From Kordiimonas laminariae (lineage in GTDB: Bacteria > Pseudomonadota > Alphaproteobacteria > Sphingomonadales > Kordiimonadaceae), in the NCBI RefSeq assembly GCF_023008165.1, contig NZ_JAKQZA010000005.1:310001-374000 (forward strand): 64,000 nucleotides of DNA, given 5' to 3'. The notes under the pieces are model-generated. The model worked only from the letters and a program-made list of their open reading frames with translations. It had not been told where the DNA came from and searched no databases. Positions 17,456 through 27,194 of this stretch are shown here, piece by piece (the first letter of the stretch is position 1; each line of letters begins with the position of its first letter). The position numbers and the translations under genes are program-made.

Positions 17456-18784
17456 TTATTTCAGCTTTCTTATACGTGCTGCATAAAAACCATCCATACC
17501 GCCTTTATCTGCCATAATTGAGGGCAAGCATAAAAGGTCGCCATCAGGGGTAATTAACTCGTTCAAACCGCCAAGCTCATCTTTTGTAATTGCCGTACGC
17601 TCAGCTTGTTTGGTTCGTTCAAGGAATTGAGCAATCTGCCCTTTGCCTTCACTTTCTTCAATAGAACATACGCAGTAAACCATAGTGCCGCCGACAGGTA
17701 GCATCTCGAAGGCATGATCAAGGATACGGCTCTGGAGTGCTGCCAGCTTGGCAACATCCTCGGGGGCCTTGGTCCAGATCACATCTGGATTACGGCGCAG
17801 GGTGCCAGTGGCGCTGCACGGCGCATCAAGAAGGATATGATCTACAGGTGTGTCCGGCGTGAAAGTGGAAGCATCTGCGGCATGTACTTCAGCTTTAAGG
17901 CCGGTACGACTCAAATTAGCATCGAGTCTTTTAAGGCGATTCTTTGAACGGTCCACACTGGTTACTCGTGCGCCAGCTGCCGCTACCTGCATGGTTTTAC
18001 CGCCCGGTGCAGCACAGAGGTCAAGGACGTGTTTGCCGCTGATATCACCAAGTAGTTTTACCGGGATAGCTGCTGCCATATCCTGCACCCACCAAGTGCC
18101 TGCACCGTAACCCTCTAGGGCTGTTACGTCGCTGATGGTGCGCCGTAAGCTGCCAGTTGGTAGAATTTCTGCCTCAAGCTTTTCAGCCCAGGCCTGTTTG
18201 TCTTCCCCAGGTTTTAGGGAAATATCCAGCGGCGGTGTATTCCGTAATGCTTCGGCGATACCTACAGCAGTTTTTTTACCGTAAGCTTTGCTCCAGCTAT
18301 CAAAAAGCCATTTGGGCAGGTCTTTTTCCGGCGTGCTGTTCAGCTTTGTTAGAAGCTTTTCCTGTTCTCGCACGGCGCGCCTAAGGATTGCGTTCACAAG
18401 ACCTGAAAAGCCTCTTTCCTTACCGGGCAGATTTTTGATCAGTGTAACTGTTTCATTCACTGCCGCATGATCTGCAGTGCGCATCAGAAGGATTTGCGTA
18501 AGGCCGGTTATAAGTGCGGCTTCTGTCCATGTGGCGTTTTTTGGAAGACTGCTCGAAAGGAGTGAACCAAGAAGCGCTCTCAGGCTGCCGTACCGCCTTA
18601 AGCTCAACATCAATAGGTTCAGCACAAAAGCTCGGTCACGTGCATCAAGGTTTGCCTTCGATGCCATATCATCAAGGGCAACATCAAATGGCCGCTTTTT
18701 CAGCGTAACTGCCATAAAGGTGCGCACAGCAGTTTCCCGTGCGCTTAAGGTTCTATTGTGTTTTTTATTCTCAGAGCTTGTCAT
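17456..18784 (-). CDS. rsmB: 16S rRNA (cytosine-967 C5)-methyltransferase
   Basis: Methylates 16S rRNA. An N-terminal NusB-like helical domain (about residues 12-140, with ALITGLTQILLM and HAAVNETVTL) precedes a Rossmann methyltransferase domain. The SAM motif CAAPGGKT is at 257-264, with the two catalytic cysteines Cys323 (DAPCSATGTLRRNPD) and Cys373 (YCVCSIEESE). The 442-residue length fits the family. First gene of the minus-strand cluster; it diverges from the hotdog-like gene across 84 bp. Confidence 0.96.
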   Translation of the reverse strand: MTSSENKKHNRTLSARETAVRTFMAVTLKKRPFDVALDDMASKANLDARDRAFVLNLLMLSLRRYGSLRALLGSLLSSSLPKNATWTEAALITGLTQILLMRTADHAAVNETVTLIKNLPGKERGFSGLVNAILRRAVREQEKLLTKLNSTPEKDLPKWLFDSWSKAYGKKTAVGIAEALRNTPPLDISLKPGEDKQAWAEKLEAEILPTGSLRRTISDVTALEGYGAGTWWVQDMAAAIPVKLLGDISGKHVLDLCAAPGGKTMQVAAAGARVTSVDRSKNRLKRLDANLSRTGLKAEVHAADASTFTPDTPVDHILLDAPCSATGTLRRNPDVIWTKAPEDVAKLAALQSRILDHAFEMLPVGGTMVYCVCSIEESEGKGQIAQFLERTKQAERTAITKDELGGLNELITPDGDLLCLPSIMADKGGMDGFYAARIRKLK

Positions 18785-18868
18785 GCGGGTCTTTGACCAT
18801 AAACTGATGTGGATTGAAAGCAGTTACTTGCATCATAGCCTAAATCCCCTTTAAACAAGGGAAATATT

Positions 18869-19636
18869 ATGCGCGGGGGAGAATATAACGTGCAGCAGTC
18901 AATTTATATTAAGTCTCGATTCAATGGCCCTCCATCATCCGCCAATGGCGGATACGCAAGTGGCATGCTGGCAAATGCGCTTACGGGTGCTGTGGAAGCA
19001 TCTCTCCATGCGCCGCCGCCTCTCGATAAAGAACTTGAGCTGATCGCTGTGGAAGGCAAAGCTGAGCTTAAACTTGGTGACAAGCTTTTGGGCACGGCGA
19101 TAGAAAAACCACTTGAACTTGATGTGCCTGCGCTTCCACCTCAATTTGAATTGGGTATCAACCCTTATGAAGCACCTGACGCACCGGGCGAATTCAAACC
19201 ATTTGGGCGGTGTTTTGTGTGTGGCGAAGACCGCACCAAGGGTGATGGTATGTGTATTCACAGCAAACGTCTTAATGAAACACCAGGTCTGGTTGGGGCT
19301 TATTGGGATTTGGGTGATGAACTTGCAGACGAAAGCGGCTTTATAAAGCCAGAATACCTGTGGTCAGCGCTTGATTGCCCGGGATACTATAGCTGTGCGC
19401 CAGGTGAACCCGCGCTTCTAGGGCGCTTGCATGCTGAAATCCTTGCGCCGCTTAAAGCTGAAGGCCAGGCCAAGATCATTGGTTGGGATATGGGTGATCC
19501 AACTAAACCAAAAGGCAGGAAGCGTATGTGCGGTACAGTGGTTTATAGTGCCGATGGAACTCTTGTTGCCAAAGCTGCAGGGCTTTGGATTACAGTAACA
19601 GCGGAATATATTCAGGCAGTGGAAGCGAGCGTTTAA
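18869..19636 (+). CDS. Hotdog-fold-like protein, possible acyl-CoA thioesterase
   Basis: A 255-residue cytoplasmic protein. The opening SRFNGPPSSANGGYASG and a later region resemble tandem hotdog (PaaI-like) thioesterases. Between them lies a CFVCGEDRTKGDG segment with two Cys, as in hotdog proteins that carry a small knuckle. The assignment is tentative and the substrate unknown. ATG 18869 has AAGGGA upstream; a GTG at 18890 preceded by GGGGGAG is an equally good start, giving 248 residues. Its TAA overlaps the ATG of the following transporter by one base (TAATG), indicating translational coupling and a possible shared pathway. Confidence 0.6.
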   Translation: MRGGEYNVQQSIYIKSRFNGPPSSANGGYASGMLANALTGAVEASLHAPPPLDKELELIAVEGKAELKLGDKLLGTAIEKPLELDVPALPPQFELGINPYEAPDAPGEFKPFGRCFVCGEDRTKGDGMCIHSKRLNETPGLVGAYWDLGDELADESGFIKPEYLWSALDCPGYYSCAPGEPALLGRLHAEILAPLKAEGQAKIIGWDMGDPTKPKGRKRMCGTVVYSADGTLVAKAAGLWITVTAEYIQAVEASV

Positions 19637-20970
19637 TGGGAAAAGTGGGCGGTATTTTAAGAGGCCTTAAGCCTTACGGTGACAAACGGGTTGTTGGTAC
19701 GTTCGGGCTTGGTATGGCCAGTGGTTTTCCGCTCACATTTGTAATTTCCCTTATGGGCTTCTGGCTTTCTTATAATGATGTCAGCAAAGCAGACGTGGGT
19801 TTGTTCGCGCTTGCGACCAGTTTTTACACATGGAAATTCTTGTGGTCTCCAGCTATTGATCGGTTGCCTCTGGGGCCAATTACCAAGATATTCGGCCAGC
19901 GCCGGGGGTGGCTGCTGTTTATCCAAGGGCTTATGGCGGCCTGTTTGCTTGCGATTTCAGTTTTAAATCCAGCCGATCAGCTTTTTGAAGTGGCGGTATT
20001 TACCTGCGCAATTGCGTTTCTTTCCGCCAGCCAGGATATCGTGATTGATGCTTACCGGATTGAAATTCTTGGTGATGAAGACCAAGGGCATAGCGCAGCT
20101 TCTTATGTTTTTGGGTACCGTACAGCCAACTTCATAGCTGGTGTTGGTGTGCTGCTGATTGCAGATCAAATTGGTTGGGGGCTGGCGATTAGCTTGCTGC
20201 CGCTCTTATTACTGCCGGGTACGCTCGCGGTACTGTGGCTTGGTGAACCAACTCATAGTCGCGCGGATGATGAGTTTATGGAAGCAGAAGCTCAGCGCGC
20301 TCCAAAGTCTCTGTTTGCAGCACGTTTCCGAGAAGCGGTTATTCTTCCGTTCAAGGAATTCTCAAAGCGAGACAACTGGCTTTTAGTTCTGTTGTTTATT
20401 CTGTTCTTTAAAGCGGGTGATGCGGTGGCGAGTATTATGACAGCGCCACTGATCAGGGATATGGAGTTTTCGCTTACTGCTGTTGCATATGCCAACAAAA
20501 CAGTAGGCTTTATCACGTTGATGGTAGGTGTTGGTCTGGGAGCTGCGCTTTACAAACAGATTGGTATGTATAAAGCGCTATTCCTATCAGGTATTTTAAT
20601 GATGCTTACGAACCTGGGTTTTGCGTGGCTTTCTGTTGGCGAAACAGAGCAGTGGCGTTTGGCCGTGGTGATTGGGATGGAGAATTTTGCAACAGGCCTC
20701 GGTACCACTGTAATCATTGCTTATATGGCAAGCCTCTGTAATGCCAATTTCACTGCAACCCAATATGCGCTCTTGTCTTCACTTGCGAATCAAGCTCGTA
20801 CAGTTCTTGGGGCTCCTAGCGGTTTTGTGGCTGAATCTGTAGGATGGGTTGAGTTTTTTGTTTATGCAACGCTACTTGCTATCCCGGGATTAATTCTCTT
20901 GTATATCCTGATGAAAAAGGATATCGCGGGGCTTAAAAACACACATGATCTTGAAAAAGTGAACATTTAG
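19636..20970 (+). CDS. AmpG-family MFS transporter
   Basis: A 444-residue inner-membrane protein with about 12 hydrophobic segments. Diagnostic AmpG-type stretches are GLGMASGFPLTFVIS, FALATSFYTWKFLWSPAID, GQRRGWLLFIQG and the charged SASQDIVIDAYRIEIL. AmpG imports anhydro-muropeptides for cell-wall recycling; family members can carry other substrates and no recycling genes lie nearby, so I give no symbol. ATG 19636 overlaps the preceding stop (TAATG); an upstream in-frame start inside the hotdog-like gene is unlikely. Nothing similar to ampC or ampR is present in the window. Confidence 0.85.
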   Translation: MGKVGGILRGLKPYGDKRVVGTFGLGMASGFPLTFVISLMGFWLSYNDVSKADVGLFALATSFYTWKFLWSPAIDRLPLGPITKIFGQRRGWLLFIQGLMAACLLAISVLNPADQLFEVAVFTCAIAFLSASQDIVIDAYRIEILGDEDQGHSAASYVFGYRTANFIAGVGVLLIADQIGWGLAISLLPLLLLPGTLAVLWLGEPTHSRADDEFMEAEAQRAPKSLFAARFREAVILPFKEFSKRDNWLLVLLFILFFKAGDAVASIMTAPLIRDMEFSLTAVAYANKTVGFITLMVGVGLGAALYKQIGMYKALFLSGILMMLTNLGFAWLSVGETEQWRLAVVIGMENFATGLGTTVIIAYMASLCNANFTATQYALLSSLANQARTVLGAPSGFVAESVGWVEFFVYATLLAIPGLILLYILMKKDIAGLKNTHDLEKVNI

Positions 20971-21046
20971 TAAGACATGTGATGTAATATTCCGGTCAAA
21001 TCTATGTAATAGGTTTGACTTGAAGCGCGGCTAATAGGATTGCCTT

Positions 21047-21940
21047 ATGAAGAAATACGCTCGTATACGCCCAAGTGTTGCTGCTGCCCAGGCTATGGCA
21101 GGTGCTCCCTCTTATGTTCGTCAGGGGAGCCTTGAAGTGCGCCTTGCTCGTTCTTTCAAGGAAATTAAAGCTGCGCAGAAGCTGCGTTACAAAATCTTCT
21201 ATGAAGAAATGCATGCCAAGCCTGATTGGAAGATGCGGGTAACCAAGCGTGATATTGATGATTATGATGTTGTGTGTGACCACCTTCTGGTGATTGACCA
21301 TGACAAACCAAAATCGAAACAGATCGTGGGTACATATCGTCTTCTGCGTCAGGAAGTAGCTGAAGCACACCGTGGTTTTTATTCTGCTGGTGAATTTGAT
21401 CTGTCACCACTGATGACTGACAGTTTCAAAGAGCAGATGGGTGCAGGCCGCCAGCTTCTTGAGCTTGGTCGTAGCTGTGTTCACAAAGATTACCGTGCCA
21501 CAAGCACTATCAACATGCTTTGGAAAGGTATTGCCGAATACCTTAAAGACCATAACATTGCATATATGTTTGGCTGTGCAAGCTTTGAAGGCATTGACCC
21601 GGCTGAGTTTAAAGAGGCTTTCTCTTATCTTTACCACAACCATGTTGTGCCGGAAGATTTCAAGGTGAAGGCGCTTGATAGCATGCATGTTGAAATGAAC
21701 AACATTTCAGCTGATGAACTTGATGTTCGCCGTGCGCGCCGTGCATTGCCGCCGCTTGTGAAAGGTTACCTACGTATTGGTTGCTTTATTGGTGATGGTG
21801 CAGTGGTAGATGAGCAGTTTGGTACAACAGATGTTTTCATCCTGTTACCAGTTGAAAAAATCGCCAAGCGTTACTCTAAGCACTATGACCTTAAGGAAGA
21901 AGCGAACGATACGGATAAAGCAACAGCAGTCGTTCAGTAA
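21047..21940 (+). CDS. olsB: OlsB-like N-acyltransferase (ornithine lipid synthesis family)
   Basis: A 297-residue GNAT-fold acyltransferase. RYKIFYEEM, VGTYRLLR, the conserved LLELGRSCVHKDYR, LWKGIAEYL and the YMFGCASFEGIDP stretch mark the OlsB/autoinducer-synthase-like family. OlsB transfers a 3-hydroxyacyl chain from ACP to ornithine, giving lyso-ornithine lipid, a phosphorus-free membrane lipid. The partner O-acyltransferase OlsA is not adjacent; it is often unlinked. ATG 21047 stands in its own unit, 76 bp after the transporter, and ends at a terminator. An acyltransferase with another amine acceptor is possible. Confidence 0.8.
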   Translation: MKKYARIRPSVAAAQAMAGAPSYVRQGSLEVRLARSFKEIKAAQKLRYKIFYEEMHAKPDWKMRVTKRDIDDYDVVCDHLLVIDHDKPKSKQIVGTYRLLRQEVAEAHRGFYSAGEFDLSPLMTDSFKEQMGAGRQLLELGRSCVHKDYRATSTINMLWKGIAEYLKDHNIAYMFGCASFEGIDPAEFKEAFSYLYHNHVVPEDFKVKALDSMHVEMNNISADELDVRRARRALPPLVKGYLRIGCFIGDGAVVDEQFGTTDVFILLPVEKIAKRYSKHYDLKEEANDTDKATAVVQ

Positions 21941-21969
21941 GAGTAAGCTTTATACATTCATCTAAGTTT

Positions 21970-21996
21970 AGGCGCTGCCTTTGGTGGCGCTTTTTA
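21970..21996 (+). terminator. Rho-independent terminator
   Basis: Stem GCGCTGCC / GGTGGCGC (two G-T pairs, extended by one or two bases) with loop TTT, followed by TTTTT. It ends the olsB-like gene and touches the stop of the convergent gene at 21994. Confidence 0.85.
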
Positions 21997-22620
21997 TTTG
22001 CGCTTGAAAACCAGTGAGAAATTATTGGCAGGCATTGGAATAACGGCTGGAGCATCAAAGCCATTCTTTATAGCAAGTGATGTGACCTCTTCCATGTGCC
22101 TGATACCCCACTCAGGGTTACGGCTTTTAAGCGAGATATCAAAATCTGCGTTACTGTCGGAAGTATGGGCACCATTTTGTTGGTAAGGGCCATAGAGAAA
22201 TAATGTACCGCCAGTCTTTAGAGCATTGCCGGCTTTTTCAATGAGTATCTCAGCCACGCGCCACGGTGCAATGTGGATTAGATTGATGGCTAAAATAGCA
22301 TCTGTTTTGTCAGGGAATTGGTTTTCCAGCACATTAAAATATAGGGCCTCTTGAAGGTTCTGGGTTCCTGAATGAGCCCGCCATGCGTTGATGCTGTTAA
22401 GGTGGCTTTCATCAATATCTGTTGGATGCCAGATCACATCAGGAAAAGCTGTTGAGAAATAGAGGGCATGTTCGCCTGAACCTGCGGCGATTTCATAAAA
22501 GGTACCTGCTAGTGGAAGGTGTTCTTTAAGAACATCTAAAATAACATCTCGGTTGCGCGCAGTTGCAGGTGCATGCAGCCGAGCATCGTTTTCTTCTGCA
22601 GGATTAAAAAGCGATGCCAC
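21994..22620 (-). CDS. DUF938 family SAM-dependent methyltransferase-like protein
   Basis: A 208-residue protein with HAPATARNRDVILDVLKEH in its N-terminus, the SAM-site-like YEIAAGSGEHALYFSTAFP, WHPTDIDESHLNSINAW and INLIHIAPW, all characteristic of DUF938. The Rossmann glycine motif (E-x-A-x-G-S-G) suggests SAM binding; substrate unknown. It is the last of four minus-strand genes (EI24, lipoprotein, DUF6460, DUF938), separated from the previous one by three bases. Confidence 0.88.
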   Translation of the reverse strand: MASLFNPAEENDARLHAPATARNRDVILDVLKEHLPLAGTFYEIAAGSGEHALYFSTAFPDVIWHPTDIDESHLNSINAWRAHSGTQNLQEALYFNVLENQFPDKTDAILAINLIHIAPWRVAEILIEKAGNALKTGGTLFLYGPYQQNGAHTSDSNADFDISLKSRNPEWGIRHMEEVTSLAIKNGFDAPAVIPMPANNFSLVFKRK

Positions 22621-22623
22621 TTT

Positions 22624-22866
22624 CTAATTCTTTCTGCCTGCACGAAGGCGACTGATGATAAAAACAGGAACAACAATTGTGGCGCCTAAGAGCATATACT
22701 GAAGGCCTGAACCAACCATCCAGTCCCAGATGCCTGCAAACTTATCAATGATAAAGCCGTAAATCTGGCCGGGGCTCCATTCAAGCCAATAGAGGATACC
22801 ACCAACAATAAGGCTCCATACCGCTAGTTTGATAATGGTAGGTAGATCCAGTTTTAAATTGGCCAT
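22624..22866 (-). CDS. DUF6460 family small membrane protein
   Basis: About 80 residues with two transmembrane helices (about 12-30 and 54-73) and a short amphipathic loop between them (WSPGQIYGFIIDKFAGIWDW), as in the alphaproteobacterial DUF6460 family. Inner membrane, function unknown. Two adjacent ATGs occur; the second, at 22866, is chosen because the AAGGAG lies six bases upstream, whereas the first would have only three. Confidence 0.8.
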   Translation of the reverse strand: MANLKLDLPTIIKLAVWSLIVGGILYWLEWSPGQIYGFIIDKFAGIWDWMVGSGLQYMLLGATIVVPVFIISRLRAGRKN

Positions 22867-22896
22867 CATGCTCTCCTTACTTCAGAAGATGTACCC

Positions 22897-23310
22897 TTAT
22901 GGGCTAGGCAGATCAAGTGAAACACCATCTCCGAGCAGACTAGCAAGGCATGCGTCTGCTTCCAGTGTTTCCCCACGTAGGGAACGGGCATTAATGTCTG
23001 TTGCCCTGAAATGATCATCAGCGTTTTTTTCAAAGAAGATAACTTCAAGAACGCAGGAAGGTTGTTCAAACAGCATAACTTGCACATTGCCGTCGCGGCG
23101 CACGAGGCTTGGTTCTCCAAGAGCTGCTTGAACATCTCTTGGAGTGTGTCCTTGAATTAGCTGTGCATCGGGCAGAACAACTTCGATGTTTTCTACGGGT
23201 GTTGGTTCAGGTTCTGCCACTACAGGTGTTTGTACCTGTGGTGGTTCTTCGGTGCCGCCCATACACGCTGACAGCAGTATAAGGAGAGACAGAGAAAGAA
23301 CTGAACGCAT
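22897..23310 (-). CDS. Putative lipoprotein
   Basis: A 137-residue protein with a lipoprotein signal (MRSVLSLSLLILLSACMGG; lipobox LSAC, Cys17), a Pro/Glu/Val-rich spacer and a compact C-terminal domain (DVQAALGEPSLVRRDGNVQV, VLEVIFFEK) of the small BamE/SmpA-like type seen in many alphaproteobacterial lipoproteins. The downstream residues at +2 and +3 (Met, Gly) do not signal inner-membrane retention, so outer membrane is likely. Start at ATG 23310, with AAGGA upstream; a longer in-frame start overlaps the EI24 gene. Ten bp separate it from that gene. Confidence 0.8.
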   Translation of the reverse strand: MRSVLSLSLLILLSACMGGTEEPPQVQTPVVAEPEPTPVENIEVVLPDAQLIQGHTPRDVQAALGEPSLVRRDGNVQVMLFEQPSCVLEVIFFEKNADDHFRATDINARSLRGETLEADACLASLLGDGVSLDLPSP

Positions 23311-23320
23311 ATTTAATTCC

Positions 23321-24025
23321 TTATGCAGCACGACGCTGTGCAATAAGATGATGGAAAACGTGGGTCATCACAGCAGCGCCAATGATAGGTGCCAGAATAT
23401 TCAAAAATGGTACCGCGAACATAGCAGCCATCATCGCACCAACCATAAAGATTTTGCTGCCGTATTCCATACGGAAACGGTTCATCATTTTTCTGTCCAT
23501 ATGACGCATAGCAACCATTTCATAATATTCCCTGCCAAGAAGGAAGCCGTTGATGGCAATGAAGAGCGCGAAGGCCCCAGCACTAGCTGTCATGAAAAAG
23601 AGGATAATATAAGGCACAAGTGCTAGTAAGTTCACCACAAGCATAATCAGGGTCAGCTTGCCTGCGCTGATCACTACATCTGTTATTGGTACCTCTCGGG
23701 TGCCTATTCGGTTGGGGTAGTATTCTTCCTCGACGGCAGTGGCGATTTTATCAATCAATACACCCATCACCATTGTTACAATCCCCGGGAACAGGAGATA
23801 TGATCCTACTGATACAACAGCCCAAAAGCCTGCCGCAGCAATAGATTCGCCCAGTTCATCGATCCAGTCCCAGCCAAAAACAAAGGTTTCAGGCCAATAG
23901 TATGAAAGTACAAAGGTTAGGCCAATAAGGGTGATTAGGGCAGCTGCTACGGAGGTTAAAAATACACTCCTGAATTTGGGGTGCAGCAACTGTTGCCATG
24001 TTCTGTTTATCGCTGTGCCGATCAT
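23321..24025 (-). CDS. EI24/CysZ-like membrane protein
   Basis: A 234-residue inner-membrane protein with several hydrophobic helices and family features of EI24/CysZ proteins: the GREYYEMVAMRHMD segment, the PFLNILAPIIGAAVMTHVFH C-terminal helix and a long amphipathic region with an EEEYYP motif. CysZ in E. coli is a sulfate transporter; no sulfate genes lie here, so a general role is more prudent. First gene of its operon; ATG 24025. Confidence 0.85.
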   Translation of the reverse strand: MIGTAINRTWQQLLHPKFRSVFLTSVAAALITLIGLTFVLSYYWPETFVFGWDWIDELGESIAAAGFWAVVSVGSYLLFPGIVTMVMGVLIDKIATAVEEEYYPNRIGTREVPITDVVISAGKLTLIMLVVNLLALVPYIILFFMTASAGAFALFIAINGFLLGREYYEMVAMRHMDRKMMNRFRMEYGSKIFMVGAMMAAMFAVPFLNILAPIIGAAVMTHVFHHLIAQRRAA

Positions 24026-24162
24026 GGTTGGTATCCTCGCATATGGTTTTTGTCCGCTTATGACGCGGTTTTCCTATACATAGGAAGAACAGAGAGTTCT
24101 TGCAATCCCGCTTGTGTTTTCTATGGTGCAGGAAATAGTGATTAAAGCTGAAAGGGAATGTT

Positions 24163-25152
24163 GTGGCTTCTAAATATCAGGTTATCTGCATGGGTAATGC
24201 GATTGTAGATATCATCGCGCGCGTTGAAGACACTTTTCTGGAAAAGCATGAGCGTATCAAAGGATCGATGATGCTTGTTGATGCAGAAACATCTGCACGC
24301 ATTTATGATGATATGCCGCCTGCGGTGGAACGTTCTGGTGGATCAGCAGGTAATACAGCTGCGGGGATTGCGTCTTTTGGTGCCAGTGCGGCTTATGTTG
24401 GCAAAGTGCATGATGACCAATTAGGAACAGTATTTGCTCATGATATTAAAGCAATTGGGGTAGACTTTGCCACAAAGCCTGCAACAGAAGGTGCGCCAAC
24501 CGCTACCAGTATGATCCTTGTTTCGCCTGATGCGCAGCGTACTATGAGCACATATCTTGGAGCATGTACCCAGCTTACCCCTGAAGATGTGGTAGAAGAA
24601 GATGTTGCATCCTCTGATGTTATTTATGTTGAAGGGTATCTTTGGGACACACCTTCTATGAAAGCATCTGTACTAAAGGGCTATGAATATGCCTCTAAGC
24701 ACGGTACTGAGATTTCACTCTCTCTTTCAGATAGCTTTTGTGTAGACCGTTTCCGCTCAGAGTTTGTTGAGCTTGTAGAAAATAAAGTGGATATCCTGTT
24801 TGCCAATGAAGCAGAGATTATGTCGCTTTATGAAGTTGATAATTTTGATGAAGCTGTAGCCAAAGTTCGTCCCCATGTGAAAGTCGCCGCTCTTACGCGC
24901 GGTGCTTTGGGATCGGTTGTTGTGACCCCTGATGAAATTATTGAAGTGCCTGCCGAGCCAACAACCGTTGAAGATACAACAGGTGCAGGCGATTTGTATG
25001 CGTCAGGCTTCCTTCATGGTTACACAAGTGGCAAAACGCTAACCGAAAGTGCACGCCTTGGAGGTCTAGCAGCCGCGGAAGTGATTTCTCACTTGGGAGC
25101 ACGCCCTGAAGTGGAACTTAAGAAACTTGCACAAGAAAAACTGGGTCTTTAG
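24163..25152 (+). CDS. PfkB-family carbohydrate/nucleoside kinase, probable adenosine kinase
   Basis: A 329-residue ribokinase-fold enzyme. It has the N-terminal GNAIVDI, the substrate-binding [16 protein letters not shown], and the C-terminal anion-hole/base motif [13 protein letters not shown]. The insertion pattern and [10 protein letters not shown] are typical of the group annotated as adenosine kinase in alphaproteobacteria; another sugar kinase cannot be excluded. Start is GTG at 24163, with AAAGGGAATGTT upstream. The TAG stop overlaps the stop of convergent htpX by four bases. Confidence 0.88.
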   Translation: MASKYQVICMGNAIVDIIARVEDTFLEKHERIKGSMMLVDAETSARIYDDMPPAVERSGGSAGNTAAGIASFGASAAYVGKVHDDQLGTVFAHDIKAIGVDFATKPATEGAPTATSMILVSPDAQRTMSTYLGACTQLTPEDVVEEDVASSDVIYVEGYLWDTPSMKASVLKGYEYASKHGTEISLSLSDSFCVDRFRSEFVELVENKVDILFANEAEIMSLYEVDNFDEAVAKVRPHVKVAALTRGALGSVVVTPDEIIEVPAEPTTVEDTTGAGDLYASGFLHGYTSGKTLTESARLGGLAAAEVISHLGARPEVELKKLAQEKLGL

Positions 25153-26144
25153 CCCCAAGGGTTTTTGGGGCGACTAGAACTGTTTCCTGAATTAGGAACG
25201 CTGCCTCTTGCTTTAGAGCGAGGGGTATTCTTTTTGATGGTGTCTGCCCAAGTGTTTTGAGGTTTTGGCTCTGACATAGAACGAGCTTGAGTGGCTGGCC
25301 GATGTCCCATGTTCCTTGCTTGCGCTTCAAGTTTTGTGATCCGGTTTTCCATATTTGGATGGGTGGAAAACAGGCTATCGATTGAAGACCCTTTCAGTGG
25401 GTTTACAATGAACATATGAGCTGTTGCTGGATTTTCTTCAGCCCGTTGATTTGCTGTTGTTCGTGCACCGCGGTGGAGTTTTCTTAAGGCATTGGCAAGC
25501 GCTATCGGATTGCCGCTGATTTCGCCGCCTATTCTGTCTGCTTCATATTCACGGGTGCGGGAAATTGCCATTTGGACCATTCCGGCTGCCAGTGGTGTAA
25601 GAAGCATGATAAGAATGGTACCAAGGACCCCAAGTGGGTTATTACGGTTATCTCCAAAGAACATAGAGAATTGAGCCAACATAGAAATGGCACCAGCGAG
25701 TGTTGCCGTAATGGTCATTGTAAGCGTATCCCGGTTTTTTACATGTGCCAGTTCATGCGCCATTACCCCTTCAATTTCCTGACGGTTAAGCATGCGAAGC
25801 AGGCCAGTAGTGGCAGCCACAGCAGCATTTTCAGGATTTCGTCCTGTCGCAAAGGCATTCGGCTGCGCGCTGTCAATGATATAAACAGCGGGCATTGGTA
25901 GGTTTGCACGTATAGATAATTCTTCCACCATACTAACAAGTTCAGGTGCACTATTGCGGTCAACCTGTTGTGCGCCGTGCATTCTGAGTACCATCTTGTC
26001 ACTATTCCAGTAAGCGAACAGATTCATGGCAACGGCTATCATGAAGGCTATAACCATACCGGTTTGGCCTCCAAGCAAAGTGCCGATTGTAACAAAAAGG
26101 CCGGTCATGACGGCCATTAATAAGCCAGTTCTGGCGGTACTCAT
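25149..26144 (-). CDS. htpX: Zinc metalloprotease HtpX
   Basis: Membrane protease (M48) that degrades misfolded membrane proteins. Two N-terminal transmembrane segments ([20 protein letters not shown] and the next), the zinc site [11 protein letters not shown], two further hydrophobic segments and the third ligand in [12 protein letters not shown]. The C-terminal tail (about 45 residues, rich in Ser, Pro, Arg and Asn) is extra to the core. Start taken at ATG 26144 (AGGACATTTGAG upstream), giving 331 residues; longer in-frame starts extend to 26219. Its stop overlaps that of the kinase gene by four bases. Confidence 0.93.
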   Translation of the reverse strand: MSTARTGLLMAVMTGLFVTIGTLLGGQTGMVIAFMIAVAMNLFAYWNSDKMVLRMHGAQQVDRNSAPELVSMVEELSIRANLPMPAVYIIDSAQPNAFATGRNPENAAVAATTGLLRMLNRQEIEGVMAHELAHVKNRDTLTMTITATLAGAISMLAQFSMFFGDNRNNPLGVLGTILIMLLTPLAAGMVQMAISRTREYEADRIGGEISGNPIALANALRKLHRGARTTANQRAEENPATAHMFIVNPLKGSSIDSLFSTHPNMENRITKLEAQARNMGHRPATQARSMSEPKPQNTWADTIKKNTPRSKARGSVPNSGNSSSRPKNPWG

Positions 26145-26299
26145 CTCAAATGTCCTGCGGGTTGTCGCATTTTTATGGTGTCTTATAAAATATTTGGGCA
26201 TTTTGGCCACAAGGTTCAAGGCGATCTTTAGTTTGTATTGATTTGCCGCAAAATGTTTGCAAAATCAGGGCTGGGTTTTGTGGGGGATAAGGATTTGGT

Positions 26300-27172
26300 A
26301 TGTCTTTGATCAGGCATGAAGAATTAGTATCTAATGATAAAGTAGTTTCAACCGCGCTTACGTTTGTTGTGTTAACTGGATTGTTTGCTTCAGTCGGTTA
26401 TTACATGCTGATTGAACTTGGTATTAAGCGGCACTTCATGGCTACTTTTATGTGGTCTCCTGCGCTTGCTGCTTTTGCTACATGTAAAATTCGAGACATT
26501 AACATTCGCTCCCTTGGGTGGGGGCTAGGACCTACTCGTTGGGCATGGACGGCTTACTTAATTCCAATTGTATATGGGCTGGTCGCCTACGGCATTATCT
26601 GGCTTGGTGGTTTTGGTGCGGTTGTTGACCCCCAATTTATCAATGAAGTTGGAGCTTTTTTAGGGCTGTCCGGCTGGTCTGATACAGCGGTGATTATCAT
26701 TGCATTTTTAATGTTTGCCGTTGTTGGTCTCGTATGGCGGTTAGGCGCTGTTATTGGCGAAGAAATTGGCTGGCGCGGGTTTTTAACACCGCTTTTGTTA
26801 CAGAAGTTTTCTTTCCCAATAACTTCATTAATCGTTGGTTTGGTATGGGCTTTATGGCATCTGCCAATCCTTCTTTACACTAAATATAATGCTGGCCCTC
26901 AGGATATTGAGCTGCAGGTTCTTAATTATACCGTGATGACGATTGGTGTATCCTTCATTCTTACATACGTTTACCTGCGGTCTCGTAGTATCTGGGCGGC
27001 AAGCCTTTTACACGCAGCGCACAATGCCTTTATTCTTTCAGTTCTTGACCCAATGACACTTAAGTATGAAGAGAGTTGGCGCTATACAGGTGAGTTTGGC
27101 TTCATCCTGCCATATGTGGTACTCGCCTTTGGTCTTGGCTTTTGGTATCGTGCGCGGAAAGAAGCGCAATAA
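26300..27172 (+). CDS. CPBP family intramembrane (CAAX-like) protease
   Basis: A 290-residue polytopic membrane protein with the three CPBP/Abi motifs: EE-x3-R (Glu154, Glu155, Arg159 in GEEIGWRG), W-x2-WH (His187 in WALWHLP) and HxxHN (His238, His241, Asn242). The family cleaves in or near the membrane; the substrate is unknown. ATG 26300 follows GGGGATAAGG. The SDHAF4-like gene begins 22 bp later on the same strand. Confidence 0.9.
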   Translation: MSLIRHEELVSNDKVVSTALTFVVLTGLFASVGYYMLIELGIKRHFMATFMWSPALAAFATCKIRDINIRSLGWGLGPTRWAWTAYLIPIVYGLVAYGIIWLGGFGAVVDPQFINEVGAFLGLSGWSDTAVIIIAFLMFAVVGLVWRLGAVIGEEIGWRGFLTPLLLQKFSFPITSLIVGLVWALWHLPILLYTKYNAGPQDIELQVLNYTVMTIGVSFILTYVYLRSRSIWAASLLHAAHNAFILSVLDPMTLKYEESWRYTGEFGFILPYVVLAFGLGFWYRARKEAQ

Positions 27173-27194
27173 CTCCTTATGTGAGTATTAGGGC

